Source: Herbinix luporum
Lineage (GTDB): Bacteria > Bacillota > Clostridia > Lachnospirales > Lachnospiraceae
Length of the DNA: 64,000 nt
Reading direction: 5' to 3'
Assembly: GCF_900070325.1 (NCBI RefSeq)
Contig: NZ_LN879430.1
Location: 1,543,379 to 1,607,378 of the forward strand
In this document: one piece after another, positions 24,267 through 32,231 of the stretch
Layout of the letters: every line of letters starts with the position of its first letter
Numbering within the stretch: position 1 is the first letter of the stretch
Program-made: the position numbers and the translations under genes
Notes under the pieces: generated by a model
The model's database searches: none
What the model was told of the DNA's origin: nothing
What the model saw: the letters and a program-made list of their open reading frames with translations, nothing else

Positions 24267-25116
24267 CTGAACTCTCCTCGTTTAAAAAGTTATTTATCTC
24301 CGATACAATTTCATTCACTTCATTATAAAGCTTCTCGGTCATGTCGTAGCATTCAAAAAGTGAGATACCGAGTACTTCAAAAATATGATTTACCTTCTCG
24401 GTATATTTTTCAGGTTTATGTTCAAAAGTTTCAAGCAGTTTTATAGCTTTCTTTTCGTTGATACAATAAGCATTATTACATGCAAATAACACTTGATTTA
24501 AACATGAAACTATACGAAAAACATGACCCGCAATATAATATTTATCGTCTGTTCCCGAATTTGCTTTTACAAACATTAAAGAGAACCCTGCTTCAAACAT
24601 AAAAAAGTTAACTAAACTTTTCTGCAAAGCATTGGGATAAGTTTCTGCCTGTTTTTTTAATTCGCATAAGCTTTCATTCTTAGCATATAGTATTTTGCTA
24701 ATCGCTAATTCTCCTCGATACATTGCACTAATATAACCATGGGGATGCCCAGTCTGATAATTGGCAGTAACAATTCCGTGCTCTGTATCTTTCATTATTT
24801 GTTCCACACGTTTAATATCACGTAAAATTAAATCCACATGATACCCGTTTATGACTAACCATCCGCCGCCATTAATCCAATCACCCCATGCTCCGGGAGG
24901 TACAACAAGGTTATTTCTATGCTCATCATCCAGCTTTGTAGCGAATTGATTAATAGTATTTATGTCAAATGATTCTGAATTGTAATAGATGCCGATATCT
25001 ATATCCGAATCCTCTGTATGGGTGCCCCTTGCACGTGAACCACCTAAAACAATACCTTCTATATAAGACAGAGAGGATAATTTCTCTGCTACTGATTTAA
25101 TAATATTATCTACCAT
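24247..25116 (-). CDS. Nucleotidyltransferase-domain protein (aminoglycoside-type)
   Basis: A 289-residue protein with the Pol-beta nucleotidyltransferase signature GIVLGGSRARGTHTEDSDID (about 22-41), an active-site GS and paired Asp. A third acidic residue is probable in HVDLILRD. The C-terminal half is helical. ATG 25116 was chosen because AAAGGAG lies eight bases upstream; an earlier in-frame ATG at 25164 has no ribosome site. It could modify an antibiotic or be a MNT-type toxin-like enzyme; context favours resistance. Confidence 0.75.
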   Translation of the reverse strand: MVDNIIKSVAEKLSSLSYIEGIVLGGSRARGTHTEDSDIDIGIYYNSESFDINTINQFATKLDDEHRNNLVVPPGAWGDWINGGGWLVINGYHVDLILRDIKRVEQIMKDTEHGIVTANYQTGHPHGYISAMYRGELAISKILYAKNESLCELKKQAETYPNALQKSLVNFFMFEAGFSLMFVKANSGTDDKYYIAGHVFRIVSCLNQVLFACNNAYCINEKKAIKLLETFEHKPEKYTEKVNHIFEVLGISLFECYDMTEKLYNEVNEIVSEINNFLNEESSDERKQI

Positions 25117-25218
25117 CAAGCATGCTCCTTTTATCGATTCACTGCTGTAAAAATTCCAAGCCAAATCTTTTGCTTCTACTCAACATATTTATAATTTTTT
25201 TAATTTCACAAAAGATAG

Positions 25219-25464
25219 TTAAAACTTATCAATTGTCTTTTTATACCTCTGCTGATTAGATGAAGTCTTTTCAATAGCCTTTAAATTACCATTCATTTTG
25301 CTAACATGGTTTAAAAATAACGTTCCAAGCAGAAGTCGATCCTTTCTGGGTATCCTATTCCACACATATCCCTTGAATAAATCTTTAACAAGAAAAACTT
25401 CGCCATCATTTAGATTTTCAGTTTCTCTAATAGCTTCTTCCAATAGCTCATTTACATCAATCAT
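25219..25464 (-). CDS. DUF1413-like small protein
   Basis: An 81-residue soluble protein. The core ELNDGEVFLVKDLFKG-type segment, here NLNDGEVFLVKDLFKGYVWN, with IPRKDRLLLGTLFLNHV, is characteristic of DUF1413 proteins. It starts at ATG 25464, eight bases after AAGGAG. It is the first gene after a strong promoter and its palindrome overlaps the transcription start, so it may be an autoregulator of the resistance cluster, but no HTH is obvious. Confidence 0.65.
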   Translation of the reverse strand: MIDVNELLEEAIRETENLNDGEVFLVKDLFKGYVWNRIPRKDRLLLGTLFLNHVSKMNGNLKAIEKTSSNQQRYKKTIDKF

Positions 25465-25482
25465 GTTGTCCACTCCTTATTA

Positions 25483-25516
25483 ATAATAATATCAACAACA
25501 TTGTTGATATTATTAT
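25483..25516. promoter_or_regulatory. 34-bp palindrome, probable operator
   Basis: Perfect 16-base arms (ATAATAATATCAACAA and its complement) have a CA centre. It overlaps the -10 box and predicted start of the 25512-25540 promoter, the position of a repressor site. Confidence 0.7.
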
Positions 25517-25540
25517 ACGTATATTCACAGTCAAAGTCAA
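25512..25540 (-). promoter_or_regulatory. Sigma-A promoter of the DUF1413/resistance operon
   Basis: On the - strand: TTGACT (25540-25535), a 17-base spacer, then TATAAT (25517-25512). This is near consensus. All genes from 25464 down to 21145 point the same way with short gaps, so it may drive the whole cluster. Confidence 0.8.
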
Positions 25541-25544
25541 TCCG

Positions 25545-25595
25545 TAAATAAGAAAAGCCACCAATCAAGGAAGTAACACCTCTCAATTGGTCGCC
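25545..25595 (-). terminator. Terminator of recombinase trio B
   Basis: On the - strand GGCGACCAATTGAGAGG pairs imperfectly with CTTCCTTGATTGGTGGC and is followed by TTTTCTTATTT. It ends the prophage recombinase operon before the resistance promoter. Confidence 0.65.
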
Positions 25596-25607
25596 ATTTC
25601 TGATATC

Positions 25608-27179
25608 CTATATCTCAATATCTATTTCAACACCTGATTTAAATTCAACAGTGAGCTTATCATCAAATACCGTAACTTTTTCAATAAGCCGCCTTACTAA
25701 TTGCTCATCATATTCCTCCAACTCGCAGGATTGTTCATTTAAGAAATCAGTCATTTCAGCGATTCGTTGCCTTTTTCCTTCACGCTCTGCATTCTCTGCA
25801 AGTGCATTTTGCTTCAATTCTCGAAGGCGGTAAATTTCATCAGCCACATCTTCATAGTCATTCTTGGACTTTGCTTGTATAAGAAGCTGTTGTTGTAATT
25901 CTTCCAATTTGCCATCAATATCATCGGTGGCATTATCATTTTCTTCATTAAATACAGTAGCTATGTTTTTCTGCAAGGTTGAGAGGAAGGGTTCTTTGTT
26001 AGCCAAAAGCTCGTTAATAGCCTTGACCACTGCTGTCTGCAATGTTTCCTCGTTTATGGTAGGAGCAGTGCATTCAGAGCCTTTTTCCTCTAAACGACTG
26101 ACACATCTCCAAACAATAGACTTGTAGCCTCTGTTATTCCAATGTACCCGTCGGTAAATATCGCCGCAGTGTCCGCAGTAAACAATACTCGATAAAGCAT
26201 ACTTGCTGCTATAGACTCGCTTTTTACCGCCTTTGCGGCCACGAAGATTTGCTCTTCGAACCATCTCTTCTTGAACTTGCATAAAAAGCTCCCTTGGAAT
26301 AATCGGCTCATGGCTGTTTTCTACATAATACTGGGGAACGATGCCGTTATTCTTGACCCGCTTTTTAGAAAGGAAATCAACCGTATATGTCTTTTGTAGA
26401 AGGGCATCACCGATGTACTTTTCATTCTGCAATATCTTTTTTAGTGTTTCTGGTCTCCATTTGGCTTTGCCTGCCGCTGTAAGAATACCGTCTGCTTCTA
26501 GTCCTCTTGATATTTGTAAAAGACTAGCTCCTTCAAGGTACTCTCTATAAATCCGTTTAACAACCTCTGCACCCTCGGGGTCGATGACTAGTTGCTTGTT
26601 TTCATCCTTGGTGTATCCAAGGAAACGCTTATGGTTGACCTGGACTTCACCTTGTTGATATCGATACTGAATGCCCAGCTTAACGTTCTGACTTAAGGAT
26701 TGGCTTTCCTGTTGGGCAAGGGAAGCCATAATAGTCAGCATAATTTCACCCTTGGAATCCATGGTGTTGATATTTTCTTTTTCAAAGAATACAGCGATGT
26801 TTTTATCTTTTAACTGACGGATGTATTTAAGGCAGTCTAACGTGTTTCTGGCAAATCGGCTGATGGATTTTGTAATGATCATGTCTATTTTTCCTGCCAT
26901 ACATTCCTCAATCATGCGGTTGAACTCTTCACGCTTTTTGGTATTTGTACCTGTGATACCATCATCCGCAAAAATCCCTGCCAATTCCCATTCCTTGTTT
27001 TTCTTAATATAGTTTGTATAATGTTCAATCTGAATTTCATAACTTGAAGCCTGCTCCTCACTATCCGTTGAAACACGACAGTAAGCAGCCACTCGTATTT
27101 TGGGTTTGCTCTCACTAGTTTTATTATTTCCGACTCGTTTAATTGCCGGAATCACTGTGACATTTCTACTCACTGCCAC
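25608..27179 (-). CDS. Large serine recombinase, trio B gene 3
   Basis: A 523-residue protein starting with GTG 27179. The catalytic domain spans about 25-170 ([47 protein letters not shown]). The recombinase domain is at about 190-300, a zinc ribbon with CGHCGD and WRC at about 340-390, a coiled coil at about 410-490 and the [11 protein letters not shown] tail. It appears intact. It closely parallels 12350-13924. It is the last gene of the prophage operon and likely one of the enzymes for integration or excision. Confidence 0.9.
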   Translation of the reverse strand: MAVSRNVTVIPAIKRVGNNKTSESKPKIRVAAYCRVSTDSEEQASSYEIQIEHYTNYIKKNKEWELAGIFADDGITGTNTKKREEFNRMIEECMAGKIDMIITKSISRFARNTLDCLKYIRQLKDKNIAVFFEKENINTMDSKGEIMLTIMASLAQQESQSLSQNVKLGIQYRYQQGEVQVNHKRFLGYTKDENKQLVIDPEGAEVVKRIYREYLEGASLLQISRGLEADGILTAAGKAKWRPETLKKILQNEKYIGDALLQKTYTVDFLSKKRVKNNGIVPQYYVENSHEPIIPRELFMQVQEEMVRRANLRGRKGGKKRVYSSKYALSSIVYCGHCGDIYRRVHWNNRGYKSIVWRCVSRLEEKGSECTAPTINEETLQTAVVKAINELLANKEPFLSTLQKNIATVFNEENDNATDDIDGKLEELQQQLLIQAKSKNDYEDVADEIYRLRELKQNALAENAEREGKRQRIAEMTDFLNEQSCELEEYDEQLVRRLIEKVTVFDDKLTVEFKSGVEIDIEI

Positions 27180-27182
27180 TTG

Positions 27183-27596
27183 TTACACCTCACTTTCTAT
27201 CAAACTGTAGGCATATTCCGCCTGCTTGTATGGGTCTTCATATTTTTGCACCAGAGGTTTTACTTTGAACTTTACAGGGTAATCCCTTACCGGTTCATCT
27301 TTAGGCTCCCATATCCTTCCGAGCTTTTCTGCTCGTTTTTGTTTTTCTACTTTGGCTTTTTCAAATGTCTCCTCATCAATAATTGGAGGGTAGAATTCAT
27401 CGCCAAGGTAGTGCTTGTTCTGCAACATCTTACTTGCTGTGGCATGGTAGCAGTCTATTCCAGCTTGTTTAGCAGCATCCTTTAAAGAAAGGCCTGCCAA
27501 ATATCCTGAATACAATTCTTTTACCTGCTCTGATGCTTTTTCATCCACAACAGCCTCTCCATCTTCAATTCTATATCCATATGGTGTGTGACCCAT
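27183..27596 (-). CDS. Recombinase-domain protein without catalytic domain, trio B gene 2
   Basis: A 137-residue counterpart of 11932-12345, the same length and order. It carries GHTPYGYRIEDGEAVVDEKASEQ and LQNKHYLGDEFYPPIIDEETF, the recombinase-domain pattern, and no resolvase motif. The C-terminal YEDPYKQAEYAYSLIE is conserved with trio A. The gene starts one base after the stop of gene 1. Keeping both length and position in two diverged trios argues that it is functional rather than a decayed recombinase. Confidence 0.8.
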   Translation of the reverse strand: MGHTPYGYRIEDGEAVVDEKASEQVKELYSGYLAGLSLKDAAKQAGIDCYHATASKMLQNKHYLGDEFYPPIIDEETFEKAKVEKQKRAEKLGRIWEPKDEPVRDYPVKFKVKPLVQKYEDPYKQAEYAYSLIESEV

Positions 27597-29162
27597 CTAA
27601 TTCACCAACCTTTCCCTCAATGTGATTCCACATTTTAATTCAAAACCGACTTCCTCCCGTGAAAAGACAATAATCCTCTCTACGTAATCTTCAAACAACT
27701 CATCCTCATAAGCTGTGAGCATTTTGGACTTAGTGGCAAACTTAAGCAGACGGTCAACCTCATCTACCTTTGCAATATTGCCATTGACGGAACGAGTAAG
27801 TTGATCCTTTTCGGCAAGAAACCTTTCTCTTTCTGCCTCCAGTGCATTCTTTTCTTTATTAAACAGAGCAGGTTCCAGATACCCTTTGGCCATTAAACCT
27901 GTCAGTACCTGGCTCTGCTCCATGTTGTTTACAATTTTAGTTTCCAACTCTTCAATTCTACGAAAACTCGCTGCATTGTTCTGGTTACGTAACCCCTGCA
28001 AAAGTGGTCTTAATATGAACTTCTGACCAAATATGAGTTTATTCATCATCGTAACAAATGCAGTCTTTATATCTTCATCTCGAATGAACTGCATAGAACA
28101 TTCCGTTATATTGCTTATATGCTTACTGCAGCACCAAGCAATGTATTTTCTTGGACCGGATGAATGAATCCGTCTTTTAAAGGTACTGCCACATTCCGAG
28201 CAGATAATTTTGCCAGAGAAAGAATATCGGTTTAGATATTTACTGTTGCGCTTTTCGATGCCTTTTTCCTTTGCCCTTTGATTGAGAATGGCATCTACAG
28301 CTTCAAAATCTTCATGGCTGATAATTGCTTCATGGTGGTTTTCTACTAGATACATATTTTCCTCACCATAATTGGTGTGCCTGTTAAAATGGCTGTCAGT
28401 ATAAGTCTTTTGCAAAATAGCATCCCCAGTATATTTCTCATTTTTTAATATCCCTCGAATTGTAGTAGCAGTCCAACGAGCACCTCTTTTAGGGGGGATG
28501 CCCTTTTGATTAAGATCATCTGCAATTTTCTGTGTACCTTTGCCCGATAATACTTCTGCGAAAATATACTTCACGATTTCTGCCTGCTCAGGGTTTACCA
28601 CCATTTGACCATCAATGTTGTCATAACCATATGGTGGGTATGAAATCTTAAAAGTACCGTTTTGAAATCTCCTTTGTATTGCCCATTTGTTGTTTTCCGA
28701 AATGGAAATGGACTCGCTTTCTGCAAGTCCACTTAATATAGAAAGCATCAACTCACTTTCCACTGACTGGGTATTGATATTCTCTTTCTCGAAATAGATG
28801 TAAATACCCAGATCCAACAGCTTACGAACCATCTCTAAACAATCCGTTGTGTTTCTTGCAAACCTACTAATGGACTTTGTAATAATTAAGTCAATCTTCT
28901 TGTTTTCGCAATCTGATAGCATTCTAAGAAGTTCTGACCGGTTTTCTTTTTTGGTCCCACTGATCCCCTCATCATAATACAAGCCAACATATTCCCATTC
29001 TGGGTTTGCCTTTATGTAAGTCTCATAATGGGATTTTTGTGCTTCTAGGCTCACTAACTGTTCATCACTGTCCGTAGAAACACGACAATAAGCAGCTACT
29101 CGTAATTTTGGCTTGATAATTGATGTACCCTTATTCCCGTCTATTTTTGTTATCTTTTTCAT
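27597..29162 (-). CDS. Large serine recombinase, trio B gene 1
   Basis: A 521-residue protein. ATG 29162 was chosen because AAAAGGAGGTG lies just upstream; an earlier ATG at 29189 precedes the ribosome site. The catalytic domain is at about 20-170 ([48 protein letters not shown]). A recombinase domain, zinc ribbon (CSECGSTFKRR, WCC) and coiled coil follow, ending CGITLRERLVN. It is most like 10369-11931. It should act with the 523-residue enzyme and the small middle protein. Confidence 0.9.
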   Translation of the reverse strand: MKKITKIDGNKGTSIIKPKLRVAAYCRVSTDSDEQLVSLEAQKSHYETYIKANPEWEYVGLYYDEGISGTKKENRSELLRMLSDCENKKIDLIITKSISRFARNTTDCLEMVRKLLDLGIYIYFEKENINTQSVESELMLSILSGLAESESISISENNKWAIQRRFQNGTFKISYPPYGYDNIDGQMVVNPEQAEIVKYIFAEVLSGKGTQKIADDLNQKGIPPKRGARWTATTIRGILKNEKYTGDAILQKTYTDSHFNRHTNYGEENMYLVENHHEAIISHEDFEAVDAILNQRAKEKGIEKRNSKYLNRYSFSGKIICSECGSTFKRRIHSSGPRKYIAWCCSKHISNITECSMQFIRDEDIKTAFVTMMNKLIFGQKFILRPLLQGLRNQNNAASFRRIEELETKIVNNMEQSQVLTGLMAKGYLEPALFNKEKNALEAERERFLAEKDQLTRSVNGNIAKVDEVDRLLKFATKSKMLTAYEDELFEDYVERIIVFSREEVGFELKCGITLRERLVN

Positions 29163-29214
29163 CGACTCACCTCCTTTTTGGTAGGTCACATATTACCTCT
29201 GAACGCCCAGTATA

Positions 29215-29445
29215 TCAAGGAATATCGGGCATTATCTGTGCTAACATAGGTGAGAAAGTTTCACGGTTTAATAGCATAATTTTGTTGAACTCTTCCTTTG
29301 AAATAAAACCCTTATCAAGCATTTGATGTAGCAACTTTTCTGCCCTATAATAATCAAATTCTCTTTGAAGAGCCTCAGCACTTAGATATTTCCTTTTTGG
29401 ATTTAATAGTAGATCTTGTTTATCTGTAATTTTAGTAATCTGCAT
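29215..29445 (-). CDS. Small SHOCT-like protein, copy 3
   Basis: A 76-residue protein. ATG 29445 follows GGAGGTTACCTAT; an upstream in-frame ATG at 29460 contains the ribosome site and is rejected. The conserved part is AEKLLHQMLDKGFISKEEFNKI, then LLNRETFSPMLAQIMP. It lies between the amidase and the recombinase trio, as copies 1 and 2 do. Confidence 0.6.
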   Translation of the reverse strand: MQITKITDKQDLLLNPKRKYLSAEALQREFDYYRAEKLLHQMLDKGFISKEEFNKIMLLNRETFSPMLAQIMPDIP

Positions 29446-29522
29446 ATAGGTAACCTCCATTTCTACAGGGAGACCCCTGCACCTATATGCAAAAATCCCT
29501 AATGATTCGAACCCCTAAAGAG

Positions 29523-29565
29523 CAAAAAAAATGACCCGAAGAGCTATTACACTCCTCAGGTCATA
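29523..29565 (-). terminator. Terminator after the amidase
   Basis: On the - strand ATGACC, an inner stem, then GGGTCAT is followed by TTTTTTT. It separates late lysis genes from the integration module. Confidence 0.65.
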
Positions 29566-29575
29566 GGTAAAAGTG

Positions 29576-30277
29576 TTAATCATACTTTATAAACGCATCC
29601 GTAAAGCCAGCCTTTTTCGCTTTGGCAAGCTGGGCCTCTGCATTGGCTTTTACGGAATAAGCACCGATTTGAACGCGGTAGTATTTCTTTTTCTCTGTTT
29701 CTCCAGATTTAGCTCCTTCACTTAAGAGGCTTTTTACATCTGCACGAAATGTATCCATGCTCTTTCCATGCTTAGGAAACCAGTTTTTCGGATCACCATG
29801 ATTACTTGCGATTCCTCTTTGATAGCCTTCATAATGGCCAATAATATCTTTTTCAGTTAGATTGTATAATTTGCAAAGATAAACACAAAGCTCTACCGCT
29901 TCTTTATAAACCGCATTAAAATACGAGGCATCGGTCAATCCATCCTCGCATATTTCAAAACCTATATGGGTATCATTCGCTGCACCTCCAGCATGCCAGC
30001 CACGATGGGTCCATGGCAATGTCTGATAGGTTGCAATTGAACCATCTGCCAACTTGCCTATGAACGCATGAACACAAACCTGTCGACCATCGGGTTTGTC
30101 TTGATTCCAGTGATTGCCGTATTGATTTTTACCCAACAGGCCATCATCAGGTGCTACATAGCGCTTCAACCAAGGATTGTTAGCCCCAGTTGAATGAACC
30201 ATGATACCTTTCGGCGTTATTGTCCTGTTTGCCTTAAAGCAGGCATTGTTAGTAAGTATTTGTTTTCGTAAATTCAT
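29576..30277 (-). CDS. N-acetylmuramoyl-L-alanine amidase with SPOR domain (endolysin)
   Basis: A 233-residue protein. The amidase_2 domain spans about 20-165, with zinc ligands suggested by MVHSTG (His about 28) and ASNHGDPKNWFP near 158 and an EICEDG segment. A linker leads to a SPOR domain (YYRVQIGAYSVKANAEAQLA, about 198-233) that binds glycan. It cleaves the peptide stem from muramic acid at lysis. ATG 30277 has GAGGTGAT upstream. Two truncated relatives lie at 9638-10024. Confidence 0.9.
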   Translation of the reverse strand: MNLRKQILTNNACFKANRTITPKGIMVHSTGANNPWLKRYVAPDDGLLGKNQYGNHWNQDKPDGRQVCVHAFIGKLADGSIATYQTLPWTHRGWHAGGAANDTHIGFEICEDGLTDASYFNAVYKEAVELCVYLCKLYNLTEKDIIGHYEGYQRGIASNHGDPKNWFPKHGKSMDTFRADVKSLLSEGAKSGETEKKKYYRVQIGAYSVKANAEAQLAKAKKAGFTDAFIKYD

Positions 30278-30304
30278 CACTTATCACCTCAATTAATAGC
30301 ATGA

Positions 30305-31723
30305 TTATAGGTCTGCCGGGTACAGGTGGTAGGTAAATTTCAGATCGCAATATGCGGTTGATGATGTGCCATTGCTTCCCATACGAATATACAGTCCATA
30401 TCCTACAGGAACCCGGGCCTGCCGCATTTCAATCTGAACATGCTGAGCTTCAGCACTGCTGTCTGCTCCGATTGGCGTACTGCGACAGATTCTGGTGAAG
30501 TTCTGTTCATCGTTTGAAATATACAGGTCTAGCTCCTTTTCGCTTGTATCCGATTGTCGGCAAAGGGTTATCAAATGGCAGTCATATCTTGTCGGTGAGA
30601 GATTTCCCCCTTGTCCTCCAATAACTACACTTCCAATAGGCAGTATTGTGTGTAAAGGCCCTCTGGTGCTATTGGTGCCACCTGCACCGGAGACATTTCC
30701 GGACAGAACGTATCTCACATGTGGAGCACGAGTAAAAGCATTGATACTTGCAACAGCGGTAGTAGTCATCGGCAAGGCAGTGGTCACATTCTCAGCTTTT
30801 TCAAGTAAGAACAGACTCTCGCCGGGGGCGATGGTACTATCACCAACAGAAAACCTCTGACTTGTCCAATAAGCAGTACAAGTTGGATGGGGATCTGTCC
30901 CTGTGCCGTAGGCTATGTTTGCATCATCTTGGGCACCTCTTATGGCTTCAGCAAGCTTCTTAACGGTATTGCGTAGATTTTCTTGTATAAGCACCTGGGC
31001 ATTATTATCAGCCGGGCTGCCCAAAACTGTGACAAAAGTATATGTTACTGGGCCAAGTACAAAATTGTTGCCGTCTACTATGTTTGAAAATGTTATGGCC
31101 GCTCTGCGACTTGCCATATCTGGAGCAGTAGCTGTTTCCACTGGATGCCAATGGTTGAGTAGTATTCCTGTTCTTTGGTAGAGTGTGTTCCTTGTTTCTC
31201 CAAGCAGATTGTAGGTATCACCAATCTGAGATGTGGCACTGACTAAAAGACCGTGCGTGGTATTGAGTAGCGCATAGTTACTGTTTAATAGGTTGTAAAT
31301 TTGGTTTAGTAAGCTATTTATTTCATCGACATCGAGCGCAGCTAAAGCTGACAAAACCTGATTTAACCACTCCTGTGCGGGAGGCTCCGGTGGTTCGACT
31401 ATACCGTCAGCAAGAGCCTCCTCAACGATAGTGAGTATTCGTACACTTTTCCCGACTACTTCACCTTGTACTACCCTTATCTCAAGACGTCCTACACCAA
31501 CAATCTCTGTATCGGCAGAGTTGGGAGACCATGTCAAAACACCATCGGCATAGCTTGTGACAACGGGATAAGCAATTCCATCAGGCCTTTTGTATATTGC
31601 GTTTAAGGCCGTACCTGGATATTCATCACCAAGCAAGCTTGAGACATCAAACTCTATTTTACGGAAATGATGCTCACCACGCCGTCCAATAAACACCGTT
31701 GCAACTTTTGTTAAGTCAATCAT
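30305..31723 (-). CDS. Phage structural protein, baseplate/tail-fibre type
   Basis: A 472-residue protein. The N-terminus (VATVFIGRRGEHHFRKIEFDVSSLL) and the region to about 120 resemble BppU-like baseplate N-terminal domains. A helical segment with repeated LLN/LLG motifs (about 140-180) may form a trimeric coiled coil. The C-terminal half is beta-rich and GT-rich, like receptor-binding tips. The assignment is from composition and position between holin and tail genes. It overlaps the holin gene by four bases. Confidence 0.6.
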   Translation of the reverse strand: MIDLTKVATVFIGRRGEHHFRKIEFDVSSLLGDEYPGTALNAIYKRPDGIAYPVVTSYADGVLTWSPNSADTEIVGVGRLEIRVVQGEVVGKSVRILTIVEEALADGIVEPPEPPAQEWLNQVLSALAALDVDEINSLLNQIYNLLNSNYALLNTTHGLLVSATSQIGDTYNLLGETRNTLYQRTGILLNHWHPVETATAPDMASRRAAITFSNIVDGNNFVLGPVTYTFVTVLGSPADNNAQVLIQENLRNTVKKLAEAIRGAQDDANIAYGTGTDPHPTCTAYWTSQRFSVGDSTIAPGESLFLLEKAENVTTALPMTTTAVASINAFTRAPHVRYVLSGNVSGAGGTNSTRGPLHTILPIGSVVIGGQGGNLSPTRYDCHLITLCRQSDTSEKELDLYISNDEQNFTRICRSTPIGADSSAEAQHVQIEMRQARVPVGYGLYIRMGSNGTSSTAYCDLKFTYHLYPADL

Positions 31724-32154
31724 GTTCCATCACCATCCGATGGTGGCTCCTCATCACGCCCATGAAGCTGCTGAAGAATAGCTTTGAGTTTATCAGGGAT
31801 GGGCAGCCCAATATGTCCTGCGTTTTCAAGAATAGAAATACCCTCATTACTTAAATAGAAGAAAATTACCGCCGTTCGCAGAGCACCTCCGTTCTGACTT
31901 CCTAATACCTGAGTGTCTAAAATGTGAGCGATACCCACCAGCACAAAGATGAGTACCTTTTTAAAGATACCTTTTGCCCCAATTTCACTTGACAGCTTCT
32001 TATCAATAATTGCACAGATAACTCCAGTAAAGTAATCAATGGCAACAAAAGCGACAAGGGCGTAAAGGAAGCCATCTAGTCCGCCCAAAAACCATCCAAG
32101 AAAGCCCCCGATAACCGTGAGCGCTGTCTGAATCCATGTCCATATCGTTTTCAT
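31720..32154 (-). CDS. Phage holin (toxin-secretion/lysis holin family)
   Basis: A 144-residue membrane protein with about three or four hydrophobic helices (ALTVIGGFLGWFLGGLDGFLY, ALVAFVAIDYFTGVICAI, GIFKKVLIFVLVGIAHILD). The KKLSSEIGAKGIFKK and LSNEGISILENAGHIGLPIP motifs are typical of phage_holin_4. ATG 32154 follows GGAGGTATTGATC. It forms membrane lesions to release the amidase. Confidence 0.9.
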   Translation of the reverse strand: MKTIWTWIQTALTVIGGFLGWFLGGLDGFLYALVAFVAIDYFTGVICAIIDKKLSSEIGAKGIFKKVLIFVLVGIAHILDTQVLGSQNGGALRTAVIFFYLSNEGISILENAGHIGLPIPDKLKAILQQLHGRDEEPPSDGDGT

Positions 32155-32183
32155 GATCAATACCTCCAGTCCAAATTTGTATA

Positions 32184-32218
32184 TAGAAAAGCACTCCCAT
32201 TGGTTGTAAGAGTGCTTG
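32184..32218 (-). terminator. Terminator between tail-fibre gene and holin
   Basis: AAGCACTC (32189-32196) pairs with GAGTGCTT (32210-32217). On the - strand TTTTCTATAT follows. Confidence 0.65.
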
Positions 32219-32231
32219 TAAAAATGAAGGC

